Source: Cryptomeria japonica (Eukaryota > Streptophyta > Pinopsida > Cupressales > Cupressaceae). Taken from it: a stretch of DNA of 64,000 bases. Below the pieces are notes generated by a model. It did no database searches. It was not told where the DNA came from and worked only from the letters and a program-made list of their open reading frames with translations. The translations under genes and the position numbers were made by a program. Each line of letters begins with the position of its first letter. Position 1 is the stretch's first letter. The stretch lies in the NCBI RefSeq assembly GCF_030272615.1, contig NC_081406.1:189561391-189625390 (forward strand), written 5' to 3'. Of the stretch, positions 34,800-47,900 are shown in pieces.

Positions 34800-34804
34800 G
34801 GTTT

Positions 34805-36018
34805 TGTAGCATCTTAAACTGTACTTGCTTACAATTTTGTCCTCACCTAGCCCTTACTTTGGTGTCCCAACTTACAATGCCTGATTACAGTGTTGATTAT
34901 GCTCAAACTGCATCTCAAACTCACATTTTCATCACCTATCCATTCCCCCCCCCCCATTTTGGACTCCTAATTTGTATGCCCTGGTCCTGAGGCCCACACC
35001 CTAGTCCTAAATCAGGACCAAAGCGTACCACACCCTAGTCCTCCTAATAAGGGCCTAAATTATGGCCTCATAATGGTCATTTCATTTGAGTGGGAAATTT
35101 GATCATGTGTTGGCCTGTTTTGGAAATTCAATTTGTTTTTTGGGAAGACAAGTATAAAAGGAGGTCTACCCCTCTCATTTGAAATGATAACCTAATAAAT
35201 CTTCTATGATCTCAATTACACTTTGGCAAAATTCAATTCAAGTGAGCAAGCAATTACTCATTCATCAATCATTGGAGCAACATCGAAGTCAAGTTCAAGT
35301 ATTGAAGGTGGCATCCATGATCAATGTTTTATGAAGAAATCGAACATGAAACCCTAAAACCTTTGTATGAAGGTCAAACAAAGTTCTAGATCAAGGTATA
35401 CATTATTGTTTCAAACATTTCAGCCTTTCCCTTAAAAGGAAAGTATTTTATTATAGTCTTTCATTGCATTGTCAATTCAATTTCATGGTTAATTCCATAA
35501 TTGGGGTTTGACCTAAGACAAAACCATATTCCCAACATATTTCCCTCTCTTTCTATGTGTAAGAAACAAGTGCAGGAGTTGTACTTGAGAATTCAAGCAG
35601 AGTCAACAATGACGAACAAGTTCATCCTTCGACAAGGGAAAATCTAGAGGACTAGGGCAGATCTGTGCTACTTGGTCCCAAAAAACCAAAGTAAACTTCT
35701 GGGAACATGTTCTAAACATCTTCCTTTGCCCATATCTCAGCTGGTGGCTTTGTGGGACATTTGTAGTTACTATTTTTGTCCATTTACTTCAATTATTCAT
35801 GATTTTACCCTAGTTTAATAATTGCATTCCAAATTCAACTAAGAAAAAGGATAATCAATTCCAACCAGTTGAATCCAATCAGAATCTCAGACCCTTCCCC
35901 ATTGGGGATTGAGTCTGGATCTATAGGGTTCAATCCTCTTTCAATGTATGGTGTGATTATTAGGTTATTTAGTGGATTCACTTAGTGAAACCCTAATTCC
36001 TAATTTGCCACCATTACA
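34805..36018 (+). repeat. 5' LTR of F (1214 bp)
   Basis: Begins TGTAGCATCTTAAACTG and ends TTGCCACCATTACA. TATAAAAG is at 35153-35160. The U5 side carries GACTAGGGCAGATCTGTGCTAC and GTTCAATCCTCTTTCAATG, both conserved in the 3' LTR. Confidence 0.9.
35153..35160 (+). promoter_or_regulatory. TATA box in the F 5' LTR
   Basis: TATAAAAG at position 349 of the LTR, conserved at 48952-48959 in the 3' LTR. Confidence 0.55.
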
Positions 36019-36034
36019 TTTTGGTGAACCCAAC
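36019..36034 (+). other. Candidate primer-binding site of F
   Basis: TTTTGGTGAACCCAAC follows the LTR directly. It contains TGG, as expected opposite a tRNA CCA end, but does not match the initiator-methionine site used by G. The tRNA is not identified. Confidence 0.4.
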
Positions 36035-36380
36035 ATCCTTCATACTTAATTCTAATTTATTGTCTCAAATTTGATTTTGTATTCATTTTAAAATTCAAAT
36101 TTACACTCATAGTTTTTATTTTCAATTAAATTACATAAATTTAGAGGTTAAATTCACAAAAACCCTAATTTATTATTCTAAAATTAACTTGTGGGTTGCA
36201 TAGTTTTTCAATTATATTATTTAGAACTGATTATTATGACATGTTATGTTATGATTTAAAGGCATTTATTGTTCAGATTGATAATTCACATTGTATAATT
36301 TTTTGGTTAATCAATCATTGTTATAACAAATTGCATTGCTTAATCACAATTTTTAATTTTGACATTCAAATTTCTCTCCT

Positions 36381-38497
36381 TTGTGCATGAGTTTTGTTAC
36401 CATTAGTCTTGCATATAATATTCCTATGAGAAGAAGTTGTAGACTTAAGGCTTCCCAAAGTTTAACCACTAAGGAAATGAAGCCTCAGTTGGATCACTTA
36501 TTCCATGAGAATGTTAGTGCTTCCTCTAATCCAACAAATGACATCATTTATCCCCATTCTCCTCATAATTCTCATGAAGTGGATGGATCACTAACTAGGG
36601 TTACTATTGACCAATTGGACAAGATTGACAATGAATTTGAAAATCTTCAATAATGGATGAGTCAACAATACTTGGAAAGTGAGGCAATCATTTTACTTGA
36701 ATGATTAAAAAGAATGGTGCAAAGTGATAAAATTGGTGTTGATTTATTGTGTGGTCATGCTCGTATTGTTGATACTAATATTATGTCAATCAAAAGTTGT
36801 GTCGAAGTCTTTGGTTACTCTCAATCCACTACTCAAGTTAATCATTCCATTCCTATGTGTACATCCTTGCCTAGTGTGCCCACATTTACATCTTATCATG
36901 GCCATTTCCACATAAAATGTTAGTCATCGAGGCAATCTCGTTAATCAATATTCTTACATACCTCCTTATGTGAGTCTTCCATTTGTATCCCAATCATCTC
37001 TCATACCCACATACCACAGTGTTCCACCTCCTTATTCTCAACCTCCACCTACATATAACAATGTTACTCCTCCATCACAATCCAATATGTCCAATTTCAA
37101 TCCATTCATCGAAGCAACCATTAATAACGTAGCACAAATTATTACATCCCGACAACATCAATTGGCTTCCATTACCCAATCCAAGTTCAATGTTACCACA
37201 TTTGATTTAGTGAGTCGACTATCTGATGACATTGTCTGTGCGGTTCACCATAATCATATGGAAGTCCCTCAATTGGAATTGTATAATGAAAAAAGGTGAC
37301 CCCTTGACTCATGTGAAGACATTTCAAACTTTGTGTAAGGATTTTGCTCATGACCAAAGACTTATGGCTAAATTGTTTACTAGAACCTTTAGGGATAAAG
37401 CTTTGCAATGGTATTGTTCTTTTTCTCCATATTATAGTACTTCATTTCAACAATTGGCTAATGCTTTTATTCAACAATTTCAAAATAATATTGGTCCTGA
37501 AATTACTTTGACTGATTTGATTCATTGTAAGAAAGAAGTTAAAGAAAAAATGACTAATTTTATTGGTAGATATAAACATTTGCATTCTCAAATTTCTTAT
37601 CAAGTGCCTGATCATGATGTTCAAAGATTTTTTATTGCTAATTTACAAAAAGACATTAGAGATAAGCTTCTATTTTCTGAGTTTATTTCCTCTACACAAT
37701 TGTGTGCAACACTTCATAATTATCAGCTTCAATTGAGTCAATTTGAATCATCCTCTTCAATGGCTTCGGTTGATAAGAATAAGGGTTCTCAACAATTGTT
37801 TATGAATTTTAAACCCAACAAAGGTTACCTCAACATAAAAGACAACATCAACACTCAAGTGGCAACCATGACATTTAGTGTGGCCCATTTATCCAAATAC
37901 TTTAGAAAAGAATTAACTCCTTTTTTTGAGTCTTTGCATAGTATAATGTCGAGGTTGATAAATAATAATGTGTTGAAACTTTCTCCCATCAAGACAACTG
38001 ACACTTCTAAACCATTTCCACCCTACCATGATCCCAAAATACCATACCATCAACTTGGCCATGATATCGAGAAATGTTATACATTAAGGAATAAGATTCA
38101 ATATTTAATTGATAATAATACTATATTTGTAGCTGGTGTAAATGACAAAGGAAACAAATCCATAGCTCCTCTTAATCAAAATATCCAAATATTCACCAAT
38201 CCTCTTCCTTCTCACTCTACCAATGTTGTTGAGTCTCTGTCTCTTGCCTTTTCTCCTAATGACCTTGGTATGGAATCTAACAATGTCGTGAATATTGTTG
38301 ATAAACCTACACCTCCAAAAGACCTATGCATTACTTTTGATCCTAGTGAGACTATTGTTGCACCTGATGGCCCACTATATATCACTATGAAGATCAAAGA
38401 CAAACTCTCACGAGGAGTACTTATTGATTCAGTGTGTATGGTAAATATGATTACTAAAGAATATCTTTATATTACAATTTCATTAAGTAACATATGA
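36381..38497 (+). pseudogene. F gag (Tat/Ogre-like) with start of protease
   Basis: Read in three phases, so at least two frameshifts (near 36930 and 37290) and several early stops occur, but 37226-38497 is open for 423 codons. The gag core reads FTRTFRDKALQWYCSFSP and FIQQFQNNIG, the retrotransposon gag domain. A finger-like segment follows (PYHQLGHDIEKCYTLRNKIQ), which in Tat/Ogre elements has the form C-x-Y/F-H...H...C. The end holds LIDSVCMVNMITKEYL, matching the Tat/Ogre protease active site with its Gly lost. The insertion at 38513 splits the protease. Capsid formation is the family role. Confidence 0.75.
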
Positions 38498-39500
38498 TAA
38501 ATCTGATGTTATTGTAGCACCATAAAATTGCGAACCCTATAATTTTCGACCACATTTGGGTCTTTGCTTTGGCGGATGAATCCCTAGGCTTGATCGGAGA
38601 CCCAAAACATACTCATGCCATCAACAACTTGCATTTTCCATCATTCTGCATTGTCTCTTAGTTGTTGCCTATCCTAAATTAGGGCAGGACAAGGGTGTGG
38701 AGCCCTTTTCCTAGCCCTATTTTGGGCCCCCTTTGGTCCTATCTTGCATTAAGATTGTCAATTATTGAGCAGGAAAAGTTTCCCTATGTCGCCCTAAGGT
38801 GGGAAATTATCTAAACACCCCTAATTGGCAAGTATATAAAAAGCACTTCCTCTCCTATTTGCATAAGTTTGATAGGTGGATCATAAGTTGATAACCAAAG
38901 TTGATCATAAGCATTCAAGCATTCATTTAATCATTGAGCATTTCAAGTCTCCTTTCAAGGCTAGGTGTTGCACTCAAGACAAGGATTCAACCGTTGAAGA
39001 GGATATTTCTACCAACATTCAAGACATCATATTTCACATATCCAATCAAGAAAAATCATCTATAAAGGTATCAACATTTCAATTACATCCCCTCCTTGAG
39101 GTGGATTCACTTTAGACATTTCCTTTCATTCACTTGCAAGCATTTTTCAACCACTTGGTTAATTTCAAAACGGGGTTTGACCTGAAGGCAAACCCCCAAT
39201 CCCAACAACATTTTCCTATCTTTTTTGTGCATAGGTTGCAGGTGCGTAGCTGTAATTGCAGGTTTAGGCTTCATTTCCAGAGACAGAAAAACCCTTTTCG
39301 GCGTGCAGATTTTTTGGAGGACCATGTGCAAGTTCAACCCGGTCCTTGTAACTTTTGCCCAAATTTGCAGGGAAGCTTCGTCTCGACATTCTACTGCTAA
39401 TTCCAGATGCACAGCTTCATCCCGCATCTCTATCTCAAGATATAATTGCATCTTTGTCATTTCTACACTTAGTCTCAATTTTCTTAATTCAACTAGTCTA

Positions 39501-40096
39501 TTATAAAAGAGGGTTAATTTACTTTCATAATACATTCCAAATTTCCTATAATTCACTTATTATTCAATCTCTTTCCATTGGGATTGGATCTAGTGAATTC
39601 AACCCCTCTTTTAAATGTAATGTGTGTGAAAAATTGAAAGGAATCCTTTGTGAAACTTTCATCCCTCTTTTGAGGGGAGTAAAGCTTTCCACTTGATCTC
39701 CCCTCATCACTTTTCACCATATTACAATTATGATCAAGGTTTATGATGGTTTCTCTCGCCCTACTATTTATTCTAATGATCTTAGAAGTGGACATGTTAA
39801 TAAAAGGAGGGTTAATTTACTTTCCTAATACATTCCAATTTTTCTATAATTCACTGAGTATTCAATCTCTTTCCATTGGGATTGGATCTAGTGAATTCAA
39901 CCCCTCTTTTAAATGTAATGTGTGTGAAAAATTGAAGGGAATCCTTTGTGAAACTTTCATCCCTCTTTTGAGGGGAGTAAAGCTTTCCACTTGATCTCCC
40001 CTCATCACTTTTCACCATATTACAATTATGATCAAGGTTTATGATGGTTTTTCTCGCCCTACTATTTATTCTAATGATCCTAGAAGTGGACACGTT
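39501..40096 (+). repeat. 298-bp near-identical tandem duplication
   Basis: GGGTTAATTT at 39511 recurs at 39809 and the sequences after both run together to GTTAATA with only a few differences. The unit spans the probable 3' end of the D2 LTR and the DNA after it. The high identity makes it much younger than the surrounding LTRs. Confidence 0.92.
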
Positions 40097-41298
40097 AATA
40101 TTCAATATAATTATCTCATATTAGAGCCCAACCATAAGCAATGAGACAAGAATTCATCATGTATTTCCAAATACCAATCAAGAAAGATTAACAAAGAAGC
40201 AAGTGAGGAAAACAAACAACCAAATGATCATTACTTCCTCATGTTCTACAATGCCTTTTCTCTTCCTTGTTCTCCTCCTCCTCAGGATCTTGTTTTTATT
40301 TGAAGTGTGCTCTCAGTATTGGCACAAGAACAAGATGACAAATGAGATATTTGAAGTGGTTGATTATGCAATGGTTTGTTGAATGTCCATAGTAACACCA
40401 AATATAGTGGTACTACTATTACAATTGAATACAAATTCCTTAAGATATGCAAAGCCTTCACAATATACTTGCTCTAACTCTATACGTTCTAGTCAAAACC
40501 TCTTTTACAATGGAAATGGGAGCTTCTTTTTATAGGAAGAATGGGTTAATGGATGGTCAAGATTGAATTCTTAAGAAGGGCTAGGATTGAATCCCATAAG
40601 CTTGGGTGGATCAAAGACTTCTCAACCCATGAGCTGTTGACAAGTATCAACATGGGAAAGATTGAGAGGAAGATGGAGTGCAAGGAAGATCAAGTAATAA
40701 ATGATTTTTTTGTCCTCACACTCCAAAGAGGATGGAAGAAAAGAATAAAATAATAAAACAATTCCTTGAAGTGACCCTTTGTAAGAAAGCCCATGTGTGT
40801 TTTCTTTCCAAAAGGAGAAGGCTTTTAAGGCTTTGTAATAAAAGTGGGAAGTCATTAATGACAAAGGAAGTGACCCTTCCCTAATCCCTTGGATTAGGAA
40901 TGTGCATCTGCTTAGAGGTGGATTAGAAATTATTAGAAGAAAGGTTAGGTGGCAAGTGGGAAAATTTGGAGAAGGCAAGTGGATGGAGAGAATTTAATTA
41001 AATAAAAAAATAATAATTAATTAATATGCAAGAAGTAGATAAAAGGTTAATTAAATAAATACTAGATATTTGTTTAATTTGTGAGGAAGAAGAGGGACAA
41101 TGTGAATTAATTAAATAAATATTGTTTACTCATTTAATTAAAAGTTAGAATATGGTTTATGAAAAAAAAAGATAAATTGAATAATCTATATAATTAATAT
41201 AGGGACATTAGTAGATTTAAGTAAATATTAAGTTAATTAATAGTTGAATGCTGGTAAAATAATTAAATAATGCTAAATATTTATCTTGATAGAATTGG
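40097..41298 (-). other. AT-rich non-coding DNA, probable reverse LTR (K)
   Basis: No coding features. The last 300 bp are very AT-rich (TTAATTAAATAAAT and similar). A minus-strand LTR is suggested only by the end GGTGTCTAC and a TATA-like site. The minus-strand frame at 40978-40622 has no recognisable motif. Confidence 0.35.
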
Positions 41299-41637
41299 GT
41301 GTCTACGGGTTCCATTACTCTTCCTAGTGAGGTTGGTACTAAGTTCTTAGATGTAACTTTTTCTATTATTCCTACATCGAATCAATTTCGTATGAAGTTG
41401 GGACATCCTTGGCTCTCTTCCATGAAAGCTATCCCTTCTACAATTCATAAATGTTTGAAATTCCCTCATAATGGCACTATCATAACAATTAATCACAACA
41501 TTTACCAACCCACAACGAAGCATGGTAATTTCACCCTTGATTACTTTTGGCCTAAACAACCTGAACTTCTTATGCCTCGAAGTGACATCTATTTCTTATC
41601 TTATCAAAAGCGGAAAAATGAGATAATATGTCCTTGA
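41299..41637 (+). pseudogene. F protease, downstream part
   Basis: GSITLPSEVGTKFLDVTFSI followed by LGHPWLSSMKAIPSTIHKCL and PHNGTIITI. This is the C-terminal half of the aspartic protease of Tat/Ogre gypsy elements (usual LGRPWI and KLKF-NG blocks). It ends in a stop at 41635-41637. The N-terminal half with the active site lies at the end of the gag frame before 38512. Confidence 0.7.
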
Positions 41638-41972
41638 GTCACAGGGGCTTCACTATCTAGGCAATATTATATCACGTGCATTCATATTGGGGGGTTTAAT
41701 ATCCGAAAAATAAGGATACAATATATTGCCTATCGATGAAAATAGGGGGGTTTTTAATTCAAGCTATGAAAAAATACAATATTTGGTGAAAATAGGAGAG
41801 TTTTTAATTCAGGCTATGTATTAGGAGGGGGTGAAAAAAAAGGAGTTTAGGGCAATATTTTTTGAAAATAGGGGGATTATTTAGTATGTCGTGAATGCAT
41901 GTTCTATAACCTAGGTTCACTAAGTGAAGCCCATTGTGCCTTGATTAAGCATAGATATCCTATCCCTATAGA
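41638..41972 (+). other. F internal DNA with G-run repeats before solo LTR L
   Basis: Four related segments of the form GAAAATAGGGGGGTTTTTAATTC occur between 41680 and 41885. No coding frame is supported. GTTCACTAAGTGAAG at 41918 is a short palindrome-like motif also found (CACTTAGTGAAACC) near the end of the F LTR at 35979. Confidence 0.5.
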
Positions 41973-41977
41973 TATTC

Positions 41978-43043
41978 TGTTGGTATTTTGGTATGGTTTT
42001 GTCATTAATGTCAACACCTACTAAAACACTAGCACTTTGGAGATCCAGCAGCATTCACCGGCAAGCAAGTAACTATTACACAGTTACTGGTATATGGTTC
42101 ACTGACAGGATATAATGTTCACTGACACCTAGAATGATATGGAAGACACTTGGTAATGTCGAAGACATCGTGTGGACACTTTGTTTTGAAGAATTAATCA
42201 TTGGTATATTCATATTTACATATTTGCTTTTACCAGCAAATAGGTCCAGGGTTACCTAGGGTTACAACGACAGGTTTATCTTTTCCAGATCAGCATGGCA
42301 TGCTATGAAGATGATTAATTATTGTTGTAAATGTATTAAGCCGACATGTTCAATCGGTTATTGCATCAGATATTATATTGTTTATAAAATGTTTTTATTG
42401 TAATATCTTGAAGAGCTGACCTACTAAAATTGGTCTTAGGTTATGGTATAAATGTAAGATCTTATTTGTAAGATTGAATGTGGAATGCGAAAAAGGATTG
42501 TGAGAAGGTATATGTGAGATTAAGAAGAGTTATACACGAAGACATCATTTGAAGGTGAAGCTAGGTTTTTGTAGAAGCATATCAACATTACACCAGTACT
42601 GAATCCAGCATATGAAGATGCTATTTTGTGCAGTACATTCTTATTGGATTTAACCATCCAATTGTAGTCAATGTGACTCCCATTTTGTGATTGAGTAGTG
42701 AGCTCTAGGTTGTTGGCTTTTCTGCATGTGCAGACCCCATTTATGTACACTTACTATCTATAGTAGTATCATCTGATTGTGGGTAAGGTTTCCCATCGTG
42801 GTTTTTCCCCTTACAGGGTTTCCACATACAAATATTGGTGTTATGTGTTGTGGATGACTTTATGTTTATGTTTCATGCATTAATCTTTACCAGTATAGCA
42901 ATTTACTATTAACATTGTCTACCGACATACTTAACTAGTTTACAGATATTAAGCATTAAGCTGGTTAGATGGTTTTTGATTTGAATTTATTAGACAACTG
43001 ATTCACCCCCCCCCCCCCTCTCAGTTGTCTCTTGGACCTAACA
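41978..43043 (+). mobile_element. Solo LTR L (1066 bp) inside element F
   Basis: Begins TGTTGGTATTTTGG, ends GGACCTAACA, flanked by the perfect duplication TATTC (41973-41977 and 43044-43048). It has the GTGGTTTTTCC block (42799) and the C-rich box (43005-43018). No internal domain. Confidence 0.92.
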
Positions 43044-43048
43044 TATTC

Positions 43049-43624
43049 CTCCTCATAATGGACCTGATATTCTTTCTACTCTTTCGATTCTTCCTATATA
43101 TGTCTCAGTCCCACCTCCTAAATCTTACAAAGGAAAGTGCTTGGTATCTTCTATATATCAACCTAGTGGGGTTTCTCTTGTTCCTCCCCCTTTAAGGGAA
43201 GAAAAGAAGCCTATGTCCATTGATGCTCAACCTTTGCAAGTCACAGTTAAAACTAAAAGGAACTGTTGTGTGAGAGAACACCAACGAATACATCGTGCCA
43301 ATTCTCATGAGCTTGCTTCCCAAACCATTTCCTCCTTGAAGACACCAAATGTTGACTTGATCCCATTTGTCCAACCTTCACCTCACCCTTGGGAGGAAGT
43401 TCAACTTAAATCACCAAGATAAAAAATGCCTAATGAAAATGATGGTTCAAGCTCTTTTCACATTAAAGATCCTATTTTTTATTATTCTATATGATGATAA
43501 TGTTGTTCATGCTAACAATGTTGATTCTAATGGTTTTGATGATATGTATGAGCTTATTGGTGTTAATCATGATTTATCTTCACATTTTTCAAAAGCATCA
43601 ACCCTAGCTCCTAGTGATAAATAA
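43049..43624 (+). pseudogene. F internal Pro-rich reading frame of unknown function
   Basis: From 43049 a frame reads PPHNGPDIL, VPPPKSYKGKC and REEKKPMSIDAQP and ends at 43422. A shifted frame (43426-43624) continues with VHANNVDSNGFDDMYELIG. Further short acidic pieces reach 43730. It shows no RT, integrase or protease motif. It lies where pol would start in an autonomous element, so it may be linker or C-terminal protease-side sequence. Not recognised. Confidence 0.4.
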
Positions 43625-44484
43625 AGTGACTCATCATTAGAGCATGGTCCTTGTTTGGAATTTGTAGTAGCTCCATTTGGCTTTCTCCAAGAGGCTCCTC
43701 TTGCATCTTGTCCACCATCCCTAAATGATGTTTAGCAAGATTGGGAGGCATATGATTTGCTTGACTAGCTTCATTCGTGTTGTAGATTCTCTTTTGTATG
43801 TTTTCTTGTTTGTAATGTATTGTTTAAGATGTTTTTGTGTTATGTTAGGTTCTCTTTGGATGACCCTTGTTACTCCATTGGTGCAAAGTAATAAAGAGGT
43901 CAAATTCTTTTGTGACATTCTTCTATTTGTATCTCCTTTCTTCTATATGGTGTGCCTTGTGTTGTCTACTTGCGGATGATAAAAAGCACTGAGATCTATT
44001 TTTGGTCTCTTCCATGTTGACTCAAAAAGACACTTGTGCTCTTCTTCCATTGTGTTTGTAGTTCCACTACCTTTGGAGGATGAGGTTAATTATAGTACCC
44101 CTCCATGCCTTTCTTCAAATACTTATTATTTTGACTTGTTAGACTATGTTTGACTCATTATGTGTGGTTTATTTCGTTGGTGTGTGTGTGGATACATTCA
44201 TGTGATCCATGTCATTGGACTATTTTATGATATTTATATGTTTCACGACATTATTAGTTTTATACATTATTGGAGATGGACGTATTGATGTTAGTGATGG
44301 TATACTTATGATTTGGATTATATATTAGTGATTTATTATGATGCCTTATGAGATGTTAATCTATGAACATACGTTATTATTTGGATTTGATGATTGATTA
44401 TTGATTATTGATGTTTATGAATTTTATGTGTAGAATAGATCTTTTTATTGTATTGTTTTCTTTGGGAATAAGGTGAAAGGAATG

Positions 44485-44490
<6 letters not shown>

Positions 44491-44554
<64 letters not shown>

Positions 44555-44996
44555 ACCTGCAACCTGCACAAAACATATACATATATAACTTGCACAAAAC
44601 ATGTTTATATATATATGTATATACATATGTATATATATAGATATGTAGATACATATGTATATATATGTATATATACATATACATATACATACATACATAT
44701 ATGTGTGTGTGTGTGTGTGTATCTATATATATACACATATATGTATATATGTATATATATATATACATATGTATATACATATATGTGTATATATATACAT
44801 ATATGTGTATATATATACATATATATACACACATATGTATATATATACACATATATGTATATATATATATATACACACACACACATATGCATATATATAC
44901 ACATATATGTATATATATATATATATATACACACATATGTATATATATACACATATATGTATATATATACACATATATGTATAGGTTGTAGGCTAT
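44491..44996 (+). repeat. (TA)n and (TATG/CATA)n microsatellite block, about 500 bp
   Basis: About 61 bp of pure TA (44491-44551), a short gap with a twice-repeated CTTGCACAAAACATG-like phrase, then TATACATATGTATA-type variants with a short (GT)n at 44701-44719. Tyr/Ile-rich open frames on both strands are artefacts of the repeat. Confidence 0.95.
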
Positions 44997-47900
44997 ATAT
45001 GTGTGTGTGTGTAGGTTACAAGTACCAGACATCGATTCCACCTAGTCCCATAGGTCCCAGTGTGCCTTTAAATCCCAATGGTGGTCGTACAAGAGATATT
45101 GCAAGGCCCAAAATGTATCTAACCCTAGTCATTGTTCTAACTTAGGGACAATTATCTAGTCTTTATTTTTATCCCGTTAGATTTGTCATCTAGATAATGT
45201 CGGATCACCTTGTTGTTAGCGGTAATTCTTGTTTGATATTGGTATTGTTTTATAATTTATTTGGTTGTGTGGGATTTTATGTTATTTTTATTATTGATAT
45301 TAATTATAACTTGAGTGTTATATTTTAATTAATAATTAATAATTATTTATTGTTTCTTTAATTTTATTTTTTGATTTAATAAATGTATTCCTATTATTGG
45401 ATATTATTTATTAATTGATTATTATTGTGCATGTGACTATTTTTATTGTAGGAATTATTTTATTGTGGAAATTATATTTTTTTATGGAACTAATTATTCT
45501 ATTTTTATTTTATTTTTGGTGGATAATTGTAATATTAGTTGGAATTAATTATTTATTCTTTGCTTGGTTGTCAAGTGGGAGTTAACTAGTTTTAGGGGAT
45601 TTTTGATTGGTGATTTAATATTTAATTATTATTGTTTTATTCTTTTTGTGGGGATTTTTTTATTTTTGAAATTAATTTAATATTATTGTTTAAATGCTAA
45701 TTTTATGGTTTTCAAACTAGGGTTTTTGTGCATGTTTTTGTGAGCTTTATTTAGGTGATTGAGTTTTATTTATTATTCTTAATGAGATTTGATTTGGAGG
45801 TTACCCTTTTATGAGATTTTGGAGAGAAGAATTTATGTTGAATTTTGGAGAAGGGATTTGTAGATTTCTTTTCAATATTGATTGAATGTGTTTTCTGAGT
45901 TTTCTTAAAGCATGCATTGGATTTATCGAGCTTGATTGATTGGAATTTTGGTTTCTAATTTGAAGAGGATTCATGTTCATCAATTTGACAATTCTCTCTC
46001 TTTCTCTTTCTTTCTTCATAGGTTTCCAAGTAGGTACTTATTTTCCCAGTTTTGATTTTAGTTTAATTTGTAATTTTAATTATAATAGATTATTAGAGGG
46101 AATTGTAAATTTTGATTTGATTGTATCTACTATTTGAAATCATATTTTCATTAATGTTTTTTAAATTTTATGGTTTTTCTCAAAGTAGGTATGGGGATTG
46201 AGTGTTTCAGTTGTCCAGTTTTTCTTTGCACAGGATTGAAATCCCTATATGAATCCTTGTATTTGGGTTTTCTATGGTTTTTGGGATGTAATCAGACCTT
46301 GTTCAAATTGACTTTATCAGATTTTAGTTTGGATTCTTTATGTTATGTTTTTTCTTTATTTTCTACATTCCAAGCAACTGCACAAGCCTTCTAGGTTTGT
46401 GTTGGTTTGCAATTTTGGTCAATTTTGCTTCTTGGTCAGTTTCAGAGGCTATAGGTGACTATGCATCATGTTAACTTTCAATTTTGTGTCTAATTAGACT
46501 TGTTTTAGTTGGATTGGTGATCAAATGCCCTTTCTTGATTTGGCTTGTGAAATGGAATAGTGTTTTTGAGGTTATGAAAATTAGTTTCAAGACTTGACCT
46601 TGTGATTGGTCCTTGTTTAGAAATCCTATTTGTAGATTGTTCAATATATTCATGTATATAGATTATTGATGTTCTTATTTGTGTATCATATGATTCATTA
46701 TGCTTATTTTGAACCATAGAGGATAGGTCATCTAGGAGCATTAAGGGGGAGTGGCTCTCTATGGGGTTTGGGGCCCTAAGTGGCTACCAGGGTAACCAAA
46801 AGGAGAGTATATTAATAAGTGATAACATTAATAATAAAAATTTGGGTTGGATTTCATACACTAATAAGATAATATTTTGGCACCCCACTCACGGCCTCAT
46901 CTTCTCATATAGACATAGGATGAGATTTGGAAGGCTTGTTTGTTTGAAGAGATGTTGGAGTTGGCATGTTGCACAATGCCTTGTCTTCATGAAAGTGTTA
47001 TATAGTATCGCATGAGATCTCCATGGGGGCCAGGTTCTGGAGTTAGGAGAGGGTCAAACTACCAGGGTAACTCATGAGAGGATATGAGATGACACTCTCT
47101 CCTTATGCACCCTAGTATCCTATTGTATTGTTTGTTTTAAGTGGAAGCCTCTAGAAGCCTTTCAATTGTTCTTTTGGAAGTTTCTTTGGAGTCCTTTATT
47201 AGTTCTTTGAAGGATTTGATTGTTATATTTTTTCTTGGATGTTTTTAGATGTCCTTTTGTAGTCCTTTGGTTGTTATCTTTACCTACTTTTCTTGTGGCT
47301 TGACATCTTTTGTATCTTAGTTGTGAGTATTATCATTTCTTGTATCACTATCCTTCTTGTTTGTTGCTTGGGGACTTGTGTCTATCTCTAGAACTGGGGG
47401 TGGACCTTCAAGTTCCACATGGTAAAGTGGTAGTGTTTTACCATCCATTGGGGTTTGTCTCCAAAGTTCTTGTTCGTGAGCAACTAGATGGATCTTATTT
47501 TGTGTTCTAGTGATTCGATTTTCATATGCAGACTATTCTATCTTTGTAATGTATTTGATATGTATCTTCGTGAAGCAATTTAAAATAATATGTAATTGTA
47601 TACATGTACTTGTATTTGAAAGGATATTTGTAAATGAATTTTCCAAGTGGAAAGAATTGTATAAAATAGGACTATTGTAATAGATGCATTTGTATCGATG
47701 GATAACTTATAAGTGATTATGCTCATATAGATTATATTTATGTTCCCATTCTTTACGAAGGTTATCATAGGAATCTTTCATTTCGTGATTTAAAATGAAC
47801 TTAGCATAGATCTTAATGTGATAAGTTATATTATTAATAAATGTTAGTGAGTGTTGCTTAGTAGTGACATTCAGGAACCCTTAGAGATTTTTTATGATAT

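Larger units (their letters stand above)
38513..41306 (+). mobile_element. Composite insertion in the F protease, starting with a D-family LTR (D2)
   Basis: Protease coding sequence stops at 38512 and resumes at about 41307, in a phase consistent with an interrupted gene. The left part (38513 to about 39691 or further) is an LTR of the D1 family: it starts TGTAGCACCATAAAATTG, has TATATAAA at 38833-38840 and the block CAGGTTTAGGCTTCATTT. The right part ends GGGTGTCTAC, the complement of the LTR start GTAGACACCC, with a minus-strand TATAAAAAG near 40534, so a second LTR in reverse orientation is likely. I could not find a 5-bp duplication joining the two ends, so the event was not simple. Confidence 0.6.

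Noticed and set aside
39553-40105. Two near-identical minus-strand open frames as a duplicated gene pair
   Set aside because: They are the reverse strand of the 298-bp tandem duplication in LTR-derived DNA and have no protein features.
44405-45145. Several long Tyr/Ile-rich open frames on both strands
   Set aside because: They are translations of the TA/TATG microsatellite; no start context, motif or codon bias supports a gene.
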